NCBI GenBank assembly: GCA_020444175.1
Contig: JAHLLM010000028.1
Coordinates: 1 to 64,000 of the forward strand
Length of the DNA: 64,000 nt
Direction of reading: 5' to 3'
Source: Desulfobulbaceae bacterium
GTDB taxonomy: Bacteria > Desulfobacterota > Desulfobulbia > Desulfobulbales > SURF-16
Positions 17,598 to 25,225 of this stretch are shown one piece after another; positions within the stretch are counted from its first letter, which is position 1; each line of letters opens with the position of its first letter. Made by a program: the position numbers and the translations under genes. Below the pieces are notes generated by a model. That model was not told the origin of the DNA. It ran no database searches and saw only the letters and a list, made by a program, of their open reading frames with translations.

Positions 17598-19370
17598 TTA
17601 GTTCTGGTGCCAGTGGGGTGAGGAGTTCCCTTTCCGTTCATATTTGTATAACATGTATATGCCCTGCTTTTTTTCCAAGGTAAGAACATGCTCTATTTCA
17701 GCAACAACCCTTTTATCAAAAGCGTATTTAGATCCGTCAAAATCATATTTGTGTTTGGCTATTATAACATATGAGGCCGCATATTTATCCATAATTTGTC
17801 TTCGCACATCCCCTGACTGTGGCTGGAAAAACATGCGGACATCTTTAATCCTGCTGTTTTTGTCGTCTTTGTGCATGGGATATCCCCAATGGGATGCAAA
17901 TGATACAATCACATTACGGTCAGCGATACCGGCAAGGAGATATGAGGAGCGTGGATCACTGATAATTGTTGCATCAGGTGGAGTCAATGCGGCAAGTTCA
18001 AGCAGGTCCTCATAATGATCAAACTGACAGACATTTTTCAGAAACTGGATATTGGCAAATAACAGAAATAATAGAGCTGCAACAGCCCCTCCCAAAACTA
18101 TTCGGTTTTCACCCGCTCCGAGCACACGACCGGACAAGACACTTAACGGCATCAGGGAGACAAGAAAAATACGCCAGTACACACCACCTATATTAAAGTA
18201 CCAGCAGGCAGAGGCAAGAGCTAAAAAAAATCCTGACCAGAAATAAAGAAAATAATTTTGGGTTGTCAAATTTCCCAGAAGAACAATGGCAAACAAGGGA
18301 GAAAGCAGGATGAAAAGTTCGACAGGATTCAGCGTCCTGAAATCTTCTGCCAACATTGTGTATGAGAAATAGCTTGGGAAAGAGGTTTGCAGGACAATGA
18401 CAAGAACAATGCCCCCCGTAACAGCAACCTTTACACCCGGCATTCTCTTTTGAGCATATGTGCCAAATCTCTGTTGTATGCCGCATATAAATTTTTTCAG
18501 ATAAAAGTACACCGGGCAGATAAAAACCATTACAGGCAATAGAGGAGCGCCTCTTTTGAGGGCATCAAGAAACAACTTAAAAGTACTGAAATATGGCCAG
18601 AGAAATGTCATAAGACAGGAGGTCATGACAATCAACAGGGCCCAGGATATTTCTGTGACCTTATTTCTCTTTGTATCTGTCAGATGATCTGTAACCAGTA
18701 ATGCATAGAGTAAAAGCAGCAGGCAGCCTGTAAAAATATGTTGGATAAGACAACAGAACATGAAGAAAATAATTGCTATCCGTGTAAAAGAATTCTGCTT
18801 TTTCTTACCGGCAAAGTACAGGGTGAAAAACAGACAGGCATATGCAGCCGTTTGGGCATAAAAACCATTTATCATGAGTCCCGGCAAAGAAAATACTCCT
18901 GCCCAGATAGCATGATGCGGCCCCCATGCCAGTAAAGCAAAAGCTAGAACAGCCGGCAATTCCCCCCTGCCCCGCACATATTTCCCGGCAAAGAGCAATA
19001 AGCCTTTAACGAAAAATGCTGTCATTGCTGCCCCGGAAAACAAAATAGACAGATGTATATTATTTGTAATTTTAAAAAGAGCGGCCTGGAAAAACAGGGA
19101 TAAATTGTAATGAAGATCCGGAATACCCTCAAGGTGGATAACAGGGCTTCTCGGTGGGAAATTTCGAGCCATTTCGCGTATTGCTGCAAGATAAAAGGGG
19201 CCGTCGGAGTAGTAATAGAGCTGACAGAAATGGTTAATTATGACATAGGCAAACGCTACTAGTAAAACGAAGAAGGAAACGACTCCACCTTGTCCTGATT
19301 CATCATTACCATTTCGCGCCCGGCTCGTCTCATCTCGCTGTAGCATAGAGAAATATCCCTTTATATTCAT
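17598..19370 (-). CDS. Multi-pass membrane protein, GT-C-like
   Basis: This 590-residue protein has about 11 to 12 hydrophobic helices and a soluble C-terminal domain of about 130 residues (TPPDATIISDPRSSYLLAG, then YVIIAKHKYDF). An early extracytoplasmic loop contains SDGPFYLAAIREMARNFP, in the place where GT-C transferases carry acidic catalytic residues. It is probably a polyprenyl-phosphate-sugar-dependent transferase working at the periplasmic face, but I cannot name a family. The start at 19370 overlaps the upstream gene by 41 bases. The ATG at 19346, with AAAGGGA upstream, would reduce the overlap to 17. It may use the lipid-linked sugar made by the gene at 16417. Confidence 0.6.
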   Translation of the reverse strand: MNIKGYFSMLQRDETSRARNGNDESGQGGVVSFFVLLVAFAYVIINHFCQLYYYSDGPFYLAAIREMARNFPPRSPVIHLEGIPDLHYNLSLFFQAALFKITNNIHLSILFSGAAMTAFFVKGLLLFAGKYVRGRGELPAVLAFALLAWGPHHAIWAGVFSLPGLMINGFYAQTAAYACLFFTLYFAGKKKQNSFTRIAIIFFMFCCLIQHIFTGCLLLLLYALLVTDHLTDTKRNKVTEISWALLIVMTSCLMTFLWPYFSTFKLFLDALKRGAPLLPVMVFICPVYFYLKKFICGIQQRFGTYAQKRMPGVKVAVTGGIVLVIVLQTSFPSYFSYTMLAEDFRTLNPVELFILLSPLFAIVLLGNLTTQNYFLYFWSGFFLALASACWYFNIGGVYWRIFLVSLMPLSVLSGRVLGAGENRIVLGGAVAALLFLLFANIQFLKNVCQFDHYEDLLELAALTPPDATIISDPRSSYLLAGIADRNVIVSFASHWGYPMHKDDKNSRIKDVRMFFQPQSGDVRRQIMDKYAASYVIIAKHKYDFDGSKYAFDKRVVAEIEHVLTLEKKQGIYMLYKYERKGNSSPHWHQN

Positions 19371-21174
19371 CTTTTGTGGGCAAAGGAAGCCTTTTGCGGC
19401 TGATTATATAATCTATCCGGCTAGAGCCATCTTTTCCAAACGAATGAGAGTCAATCTGATCAACATATCCTGCCGACTTCATTAAAGAGAGTCTTCTGTT
19501 GTACTCCAGTGCCAATGATCGATTAAATATTATTCCGGCACCTTGCAACCTCGACCAATAAGCTGAAGAACCCAATTCAAACCAGATTCTTTCGACTGGT
19601 AAGGCATTGGTATTTGTAAAGATGAGACTTCCTGCTGGAATTTCTTTCTTCCAGATGTCGACCGGAAAATCTGTCAATTGATCTTTAAGCAATGTTCTTT
19701 GCGGCTCAAGGTGAGAAGGAAGATAACTTGCCGGATTGATACCAGGCAAACAAAGAAATATAAAAAAAATCCCACTGAAAGCAGCGGAGACATACTGCGG
19801 CACCTTATTGGGTAAATACAGTACAACTGAAAGCACGAGAACCGGAAAGTACGGGCCACTGACAAGCACAAACCAGGGTATCAGTGTCTGCAGCCTGAAC
19901 AGGACGGAATAGGTGGTACAATGGAGAAGAACAACAGGTAAAGGTATAGCAAGAAGTATGAAGGCAACAACTGCAAGCAGCGTTGTCTGAATATTTTGTA
20001 CCCGCCTTGAAATGTTTTTGTTTACAGTTTCCGGCAACAAACAGATCATCAGAGCAGCCAGCACCCAGAACAGTTCCGCAGAACTGATTCCCCCGCCCAT
20101 AATGCACGGTATAACCACCATCAGCGCTGCAATTTTTTTGAGAAAATTTCCACTGTCCCAGAGGGCGTAGCCCCAGAGAAAACAGAGAAGCGGGTTAATG
20201 AGCCGCAGGATCCAGAATGCTCTCCAGAACTGAATCTGGAAGGGCAGAGCAAGAGGATAACTGTAGGTAACAACAAGAGATATAATGATGCACACCACTG
20301 TTGTCACTGCCAAAGAAAATACCAGTCGCTTCTGGCCAGCAGAAAGAAACGACAAGGAGGCACCTGCAACAATAAGTGACGCAAGAACGGTCAGCCATTC
20401 ATCCTGCGACCAGTCAAACGGGAATAAATAGGAGGAACGGTTAAAAACAATGTTTCTCCACTCTTCATCAAATTCAAGGAAAGGGTTCAGACCTTTAATG
20501 AGATCAGGGCTGAGAAAGAAAAGCAAAATGAGAAAAGCCGACAGTATCAAAAGGGACAGGCTCAACACTTTCCATTTCCTGCCAAGCAGCCAGAAGACAA
20601 GAGTTACAACACCTCCTCCGAAGGCCATGATCGGATGAAACAATGCGGCAAGGAAAAGCAGGATGATACCGCACATGTTGCGGCCCGTATAAATACTCCC
20701 GAGAACAAATAAGACGAGGGCCTGTGCGGCAAGACGTGGAGTCAGGAATGGTTCATTAACGTCAAAAAAGATATAATGTATTTCGTTGCATGCCAGTACG
20801 ACAGCAGCAATGAAAACAATGACGGAATTTCTACCGGTAAACTGTCGAAAAAAAAAGAGAAGCGAAACTAAAAAAAAGGCCTTGCTCAAGACATACAGGA
20901 CAAGGCTTCCATTGATAAGTCCGAACAATTTTATAAAAAAAACATAAAAAGGACTGAAAACCGTAAAGGCGTCCTGGGACCCAAAAAGAAAAAAGAGATC
21001 CTTGTCGTATCTGCCGGGATGAAGATGAGACATGGCCTGCAAGGCATAAAGTCGTGCATCATGAACAATGCCGGCATAAGGATTGGCGAGACAGTCAATT
21101 ACGAGAAGTAAGAGCAGGCTCAGGAAAAAAGAATACTCCTTTTTTTTTTCTAAATATTGCAACAAATCAGGCAA
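19330..21174 (-). CDS. Multi-pass membrane protein, GT-C-like (second)
   Basis: This 614-residue protein has many hydrophobic helices and a soluble C-terminal tail (LIFTNTNALPVERIWFELGS, then YIISRKRLPLP). The first loop contains GIVHDARLYALQAMSHLHPG, with an acidic residue in the place expected for GT-C enzymes. Its general design matches the neighbouring 590-residue protein. The start is a TTG without a good ribosome site, so the exact N-terminus is uncertain. The pair may form a glycosylation system for pilin or envelope material. Alternatives are unknown membrane enzymes or polymerases. Confidence 0.57.
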   Translation of the reverse strand: MPDLLQYLEKKKEYSFFLSLLLLLVIDCLANPYAGIVHDARLYALQAMSHLHPGRYDKDLFFLFGSQDAFTVFSPFYVFFIKLFGLINGSLVLYVLSKAFFLVSLLFFFRQFTGRNSVIVFIAAVVLACNEIHYIFFDVNEPFLTPRLAAQALVLFVLGSIYTGRNMCGIILLFLAALFHPIMAFGGGVVTLVFWLLGRKWKVLSLSLLILSAFLILLFFLSPDLIKGLNPFLEFDEEWRNIVFNRSSYLFPFDWSQDEWLTVLASLIVAGASLSFLSAGQKRLVFSLAVTTVVCIIISLVVTYSYPLALPFQIQFWRAFWILRLINPLLCFLWGYALWDSGNFLKKIAALMVVIPCIMGGGISSAELFWVLAALMICLLPETVNKNISRRVQNIQTTLLAVVAFILLAIPLPVVLLHCTTYSVLFRLQTLIPWFVLVSGPYFPVLVLSVVLYLPNKVPQYVSAAFSGIFFIFLCLPGINPASYLPSHLEPQRTLLKDQLTDFPVDIWKKEIPAGSLIFTNTNALPVERIWFELGSSAYWSRLQGAGIIFNRSLALEYNRRLSLMKSAGYVDQIDSHSFGKDGSSRIDYIISRKRLPLPTKDEYKGIFLYATAR

Positions 21175-21206
21175 GGAGCAATTTCCCCATTAATGTATGT
21201 CGGCAG

Positions 21207-21232
21207 TGTCGGGAAGGGGTTCCCGACCTACT
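21207..21232. repeat. REP-like palindrome (GTCGGGAA-GGGG-TTCCCGAC)
   Basis: GTCGGGAA (21208-21215) and TTCCCGAC (21220-21227) form a perfect 8-bp stem with a GGGG loop, followed by CTAC. It lies in the 87-base gap between the membrane protein gene and the TPR gene. Repeats of the type GTAGGTCGGGAA...TTCCCGAC are widespread intergenic palindromes. Confidence 0.5.
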
Positions 21233-21261
21233 ATAAATGCAACGAGTGAAATGACCTGTCA

Positions 21262-22110
21262 CTATTGCTGCTCAAGCATTTTGCTAGTGGTATAAACCCG
21301 TCCATTGCTGAGAAGGATAAATTTTCCACCATAAGGATCTTCAGGGATTTCTTTAATAATACCTGAAGAGACAAGATCATCAAGACTCGCCGGCATTTTC
21401 CCGTATTGTTCTTTATAGGCATCAACCTTGTTTTCAAGATAGGACAGTATCTGCAACGCAGTCAGACGCTTCTGAAAATACTTTTTTATTCTTTCATCCC
21501 TTGTCTGAGATATCATATCCTCCAGAAACATTATGCCTGCACGGTGCTCAAAGGAAAAGACAGAAAGCCTTGCTGCCCAACTGGCAAGCCAGTATGGTGA
21601 GTCCGGCAACTTGGAGGCTTTCATAAAATATTCCGAAGCCTTCTGATTATCCTTAATAAAATAGTAATAGTTGAAACCGATATAATAAGGAAACCTGTAA
21701 TTATCAGGAACATTTTCCATGGCTTTTTCAAGGAGGCGGTTGGCAGATTCAGGTCGGCCGGCATCCCAGGCAAGAAATATCTGCGAATACTGATAGGCGT
21801 CAAAATAATAAGGATCAAGATCAGTGATAATATCAAGGGTATCTTCCAGATAGTCCCAATGAAGGTCCGTAAAATTTGGAAGCTCTTGAATCCGACCACC
21901 AATAAAGGTCATAAATTTAAAAAGCAGGAAATCAGCGGTCACGCCTTTAAACTCAAGCGACAAAGGAGCTATCAGTGTAGAAGGAAGAGTATAGGCAATA
22001 AAATCAGTGTCAAGAAACAGTTTCCTCTGCTCCTGCAGTTTGACCGTCAGGGGAATATAGAGGGCAACCAGAATTGCTCCTATGCAGATTGCTTTAAGAA
22101 AACTTTTCAA
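21262..22110 (-). CDS. TPR-like protein with GspG-like C-terminal segment, third gene of PilH/PilI-type operon
   Basis: This 282-residue protein has one N-terminal membrane anchor (residues 5-25), a helical middle with TPR-like pairs (SQIFLAWDAGRPESANRLLE, YRFPYYIGFNYYYFIKDNQK), and a C-terminal segment, DAYKEQYGKMPASLDDLVSSG, then IPEDPYGGKFIL. The last part resembles the calcium-loop region of GspG-type pseudopilins, although no pilin N-terminus is present. The ATG overlaps the permease stop by 4 bases. In Myxococcus the pilH and pilI ABC genes, with pilG, are needed for pilus assembly. By position this could fill the PilG role, but sequence homology to PilG is not shown. Confidence 0.58.
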   Translation of the reverse strand: MKSFLKAICIGAILVALYIPLTVKLQEQRKLFLDTDFIAYTLPSTLIAPLSLEFKGVTADFLLFKFMTFIGGRIQELPNFTDLHWDYLEDTLDIITDLDPYYFDAYQYSQIFLAWDAGRPESANRLLEKAMENVPDNYRFPYYIGFNYYYFIKDNQKASEYFMKASKLPDSPYWLASWAARLSVFSFEHRAGIMFLEDMISQTRDERIKKYFQKRLTALQILSYLENKVDAYKEQYGKMPASLDDLVSSGIIKEIPEDPYGGKFILLSNGRVYTTSKMLEQQ

Positions 22111-22928
22111 TTGAACTCTCTGCGCTTAAAAATCAGAATAGCCATATAGAGAAGCAAAGCAGTATAGGCGACACTGTAACCCACAAGAAAGACAGTATGG
22201 GACATGGTCATAAGTTTGCCGTGACTCGCCATGGTTTTTATATCAAAAGCAGACAGATTCGGCAGGATATACTGAAAGGTTTCAACAGTGTGCTGAATCA
22301 GTGGTGAAGAGAAACCTATGGTCTCCGCCTCTTTTTGAAAAAAAACCACAATCTCTTCAATGGTCTGGCCTACAATATAGGTGGACACGGCAAAAAGCAT
22401 GGTCAAAAACGAGCTTGAAGTAATAGAGCTGTAAAACAGGACAAATCCATTGAGCAAAAGAAGCATCAGAAGTTCATAGCCACAGGCCTGGTAATAACAG
22501 GTCCAGGAAAAATCCTTAAAATAAGCTTCAGCATACGAGGCCTTGCAGAGATAAGCAACAACGCTGCTGAAAGCTATCAGGCAGGTCAGAGACACCGTAA
22601 TAAGTAAGGCAAGGCCGATATATTTCCCTAACACATACTGACTTCTGGATATCGGCTTTGAAAGAACGCAGTAAATGGTTCTTTTATCTATGTCCTTGGC
22701 AATAAGGTTGATATTAATGAAAAAGGTCATGAGAAGACCGGCTAGTCCAATGGTAGATAACGTCAGATCCACTGTGACCTTGCCGATATCATAACCGAAC
22801 AGTTGCGTGGCAAGTAAAGTGGCAAGCAGCATGAACAATGCAAGAAGGCCGATACCATGAAGCGCTCTGTCGCGGATGCCCTCTTTATATGTGAGAACGG
22901 CGACAGACCAAATACGTACAAGGATCAT
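22107..22928 (-). CDS. ABC-2 type permease, PilI-like by context
   Basis: This 273-residue inner-membrane protein has six hydrophobic helices and the ABC-2/NosY-like loop LIAKDIDKRTIYCVLSKPIS near residue 75. It overlaps the ATPase gene by 4 bases (ATGA) upstream and the TPR gene by 4 bases downstream, so the three are translationally coupled. The position just after pilA matches the Myxococcus pilH-pilI arrangement, where the transporter is required for type IV pili. What it transports is unknown. Confidence 0.72.
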   Translation of the reverse strand: MILVRIWSVAVLTYKEGIRDRALHGIGLLALFMLLATLLATQLFGYDIGKVTVDLTLSTIGLAGLLMTFFININLIAKDIDKRTIYCVLSKPISRSQYVLGKYIGLALLITVSLTCLIAFSSVVAYLCKASYAEAYFKDFSWTCYYQACGYELLMLLLLNGFVLFYSSITSSSFLTMLFAVSTYIVGQTIEEIVVFFQKEAETIGFSSPLIQHTVETFQYILPNLSAFDIKTMASHGKLMTMSHTVFLVGYSVAYTALLLYMAILIFKRREFN

Positions 22929-23842
22929 TTTCCTCCCTCCAGCCAGCGCAAAAACTCTCTTTCAAGGACATTGGAAACAACATCTAAATGCTCGCATTCA
23001 AGTTTTTGTTCAGAAAGAAACAGCATTACCCTGGGAAGATTACTCTTTTGGCATATTATGGCAGTGGATTTCCCCTCCTGCTTTTTTTCTGCACCGATAG
23101 TGTGGAGTACCTGAACTTGATCGGCTGACATTTCCGGTACATACACTTTTATCTGTGTCTGTTGCGACACAAGGTTTTCCTTGTCCAGGATTGTCTTGAG
23201 CTGACCTTTTGCCATGATGGCAACCCTGTCACAAAGACGTTCCACGTCATTTAAAATGTGAGAACAAAAGAGGATGGTTTTTCCCTGTTTTTTGAGAGTC
23301 AGGATCAAATCGACCACAAGTTTGCGACCAATGGGGTCAAGTCCGGACATTGGCTCATCGAGAATAATAATCTCAGGATCGTGAATCAAGGCAAAACATA
23401 TACCTGCCCGCTGGGTCATCCCTTTGGAGTAGCTCCTGAGCTTTCTCTTACGGGCATGATCAAGGGCCAGAGTCTGCAACAGTTCATCCATCCTGGGCTT
23501 AATCGACTCGGAAGGCATCCCGGCAGTCACCGCACTGAACCGCATAAGTTCCTCGGCGGAAAGATAATCATAAAAATAGGGATTTTCCGGCAGAAAGCCT
23601 ATCTTTGTCCGGACATCGGCCTCGGCAGGTGAACGGCCGTCAATGGTGACCGTACCGGATGTTGCCCTGATAAAACCCAATAGGATTTTAAGAATAGTAC
23701 TTTTGCCCGCTCCGTTGGGACCGACAATACCAAGCACCTCACCCGGATGGACATCGAGGCTGAAGTTATAAACAGCTTGCACCTTTTTCTGGAACAGACC
23801 GGGATTGAAACGCTTATGGACTTTTTGAAATGAAATACTCAC
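22925..23842 (-). CDS. ABC transporter ATPase, PilH-like by context
   Basis: This 305-residue ATPase has Walker [18 protein letters not shown] near residue 38 and signature [20 protein letters not shown], an unusual form of LSGGQ often seen in NosF/CcmA-like drug and pilus-linked ATPases. Walker B is [15 protein letters not shown], and the H-loop is ILFCSHIL. The start is GTG with a poor ribosome site. The operon starts just beyond the terminator of the pilA genes, so it probably has its own promoter in the 60 bases between. It would power the permease encoded downstream. Confidence 0.78.
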   Translation of the reverse strand: MSISFQKVHKRFNPGLFQKKVQAVYNFSLDVHPGEVLGIVGPNGAGKSTILKILLGFIRATSGTVTIDGRSPAEADVRTKIGFLPENPYFYDYLSAEELMRFSAVTAGMPSESIKPRMDELLQTLALDHARKRKLRSYSKGMTQRAGICFALIHDPEIIILDEPMSGLDPIGRKLVVDLILTLKKQGKTILFCSHILNDVERLCDRVAIMAKGQLKTILDKENLVSQQTQIKVYVPEMSADQVQVLHTIGAEKKQEGKSTAIICQKSNLPRVMLFLSEQKLECEHLDVVSNVLEREFLRWLEGGK

Positions 23843-23908
23843 GTGAATAGAGGAAGTTAATCAGCTTTTTGAACATTTAACATCTTATTAGTCATAAGAC
23901 ATATAATA

Positions 23909-23945
23909 AAAAGTCCAGGCAACTAACTTAGCTGCCTGGACTTTT
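23909..23945 (-). terminator. Rho-independent terminator of the pilA operon
   Basis: AAAAGTCCAGGCA and TGCCTGGACTTTT form a perfect 13-bp stem with an 11-base loop. On the minus strand the stem runs into TTTTTATTATAT. It lies 34 bases past the stop of the gene at 23979 and separates the pilin genes from the ABC operon. Confidence 0.85.
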
Positions 23946-23978
23946 GCGAAACTTGAATCAGCTTAACATTGACAAAAA

Positions 23979-24476
23979 TCAACTGCCGCCGCGCACTTGC
24001 CAGCCATCTTGTATAGTACCAGAACCATCAAAAACTGCAGTAGTACCAGACCCAGCTACGGTATCAAGATCATCAGGATCAGGAGCTGTTTCATATGCAC
24101 TTCCCTGAACAGTTGCTGCAGCAGCCTGGTAAATACTGTTATCAGCAGGACAATTAGCAGAATCAGCAGAAATAGAGTCACGCGCTGCAAAAAAGAGGCG
24201 TACTGCGGGGGAGGCTGAGGTACTTACAGAGGCAACGGACATGACCTCACCAGGTGTGCAGTTGACTGTTGTATAGCCCATACCATCTGCTGAGCCACCA
24301 TCATAGCGAACTAAACTTGCGGCAGCAATGGGAATACCTAACACTCCAGGCCCACTTGTATCACTAAGATCGATGGTACCGCTACCTGAATCATCCTCAG
24401 CGGCCTGAGAAATGATTGGAGTCATCAGCAGGCACGCTGCAAGAATTGACAGTGTTCTTTTTGAAAAACGTTTCAT
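23979..24476 (-). CDS. Sec-exported PilA-C-like protein encoded after the short pilin
   Basis: This 165-residue protein has a signal peptide (MKRFSKRTLSILAACLLMTP) with likely cleavage after SQAA at residue 26, giving about 139 residues rich in S, A, G, T and D. It has only two cysteines in the mature part (C73 and C109), which could form a disulfide. AAGGAG lies 8 bases before the ATG. It follows the pilin gene by 66 bases and is closed by a strong terminator. In Geobacter the truncated pilin PilA-N is followed by PilA-C, which completes the pilin. This gene has the same position, but I cannot show homology by eye, and PilA-C proteins vary. Alternatives are a pilin chaperone or an unrelated secreted protein. 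Confidence 0.5.
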   Translation of the reverse strand: MKRFSKRTLSILAACLLMTPIISQAAEDDSGSGTIDLSDTSGPGVLGIPIAAASLVRYDGGSADGMGYTTVNCTPGEVMSVASVSTSASPAVRLFFAARDSISADSANCPADNSIYQAAAATVQGSAYETAPDPDDLDTVAGSGTTAVFDGSGTIQDGWQVRGGS

Positions 24477-24542
24477 AATTAAATCTCCTTTTTTAAAAAG
24501 GTGTAATAGCGAAATAGTGAACTACCTAACTAACCTGAAACA

Positions 24543-24770
24543 TTAATTGGTTGGAAAGTGATCCCATTCACCGTTGTATGCCTGGGCTTCGTTTTTTACC
24601 TGCCGTACATCCCCAAGGGCCTGGGTGTTGAAGGCACGGGAACGATAACGGGTGAACTGTGGAATGGCAACGGCTGCCAAAATACCGATAATAGCAATAA
24701 CAATCATCAACTCAACAAGTGTAAAGCCCATCTGGCGTCTTTTTTTCATTTGTTTGAGTAATGTAATCAT
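24543..24770 (-). CDS. pilA: Type IV major pilin, short aromatic-rich (e-pilin-like, PilA-N)
   Basis: The start is the ATG at 24770, with GGAGG 6 bases upstream; the longer open frame has no such site. The prepilin has 75 residues: a 15-residue leader ending KKRRQMG, then mature [20 protein letters not shown] with the conserved Glu5. The mature protein has only 60 residues, with no globular head or C-terminal disulfide loop, as in Geobacter sulfurreducens PilA (61). Aromatics are at F1, F24, Y27, F32, Y50, W54 and F57 (7 of 60). Five of these positions match Geobacter's directly, and the longest aromatic-free stretch is 22 residues. The gene is driven by a sigma-54 promoter and followed by a PilA-C-like gene. 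Confidence 0.88.
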   Translation of the reverse strand: MITLLKQMKKRRQMGFTLVELMIVIAIIGILAAVAIPQFTRYRSRAFNTQALGDVRQVKNEAQAYNGEWDHFPTN

Positions 24771-24878
24771 GGGAAACCTCCTTTTTTGACCTGTGTTTTT
24801 TTGACCAGCAGATCGGTTATGATTCTTGTGCTCAAATTTTCTTTTGGGAGCATTTTTTTTATTGTTGTTTTTCTTTAA

Positions 24879-24894
24879 TGCGACTTGCGTGCCA
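24879..24894 (-). promoter_or_regulatory. Sigma-54 (RpoN) -24/-12 promoter of pilA
   Basis: On the minus strand the site reads TGGCACGCAAGTCGCA, with a perfect -24 TGGCACG and a -12 TCGC that differs from TTGC by one base, at exact spacing. Transcription would start near 24868 and leave a leader of about 98 bases. pilA is RpoN- and PilR-dependent in Geobacter, Myxococcus and Pseudomonas. Confidence 0.75.
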
Positions 24895-25008
24895 AACATT
24901 TACTCTTTTCACTCAAAACGACTAACATCTTAATTTCACAATATCTTTCCTAGAAAAATTTATAAACTCACTTCATATTAATCTCTTTCATTCTTCAAAC
25001 TCTTTTAA

Positions 25009-25068
25009 CTGACAAAATTTGTCAGCAATCAGTGACAAATATTGTCAGCAAGTAAACAAATTTTGTCA
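25009..25068. promoter_or_regulatory. Three helically phased TGACAA/TTGTCA dyads, likely enhancer (PilR-type) sites
   Basis: CTGACAAAATTTGTCAG (25009-25025) is a perfect 17-bp dyad. TGACAA-ATA-TTGTCA (25033-25047) is the second. ACAAATTTTGTCA (to 25068) is a third with one degenerate arm. Centres at about 25017, 25040 and 25061 are 21-23 bases apart, two helical turns. They lie about 150-195 bases upstream of the predicted pilA start, the usual position for NtrC-family activators. Confidence 0.65.
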
Positions 25069-25104
25069 CTGGGACAACTACCTATATTCAAAGTAAAATT
25101 TTCT

Positions 25105-25176
25105 GAACAAAAAAAATTGCCGGTTTCCAATCAACATTTCCGGTAAAAACCTGAATTGTTAATCGCAAACCGGCAA
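25105..25176 (-). terminator. Terminator of the pilY1 operon
   Basis: TTGCCGGTTT (25117-25126) and AAACCGGCAA (25167-25176) pair perfectly over 10 bp around a 40-base loop. On the minus strand the stem is followed by TTTTTTTTGTTC. It lies 49 bases past the pilY1 stop and upstream of the pilA enhancer region. Confidence 0.7.
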
Positions 25177-25225
25177 CTTGAATTGGCATACCAGCTTTTT
25201 TATATTTCGAATTTTATTACACCAA

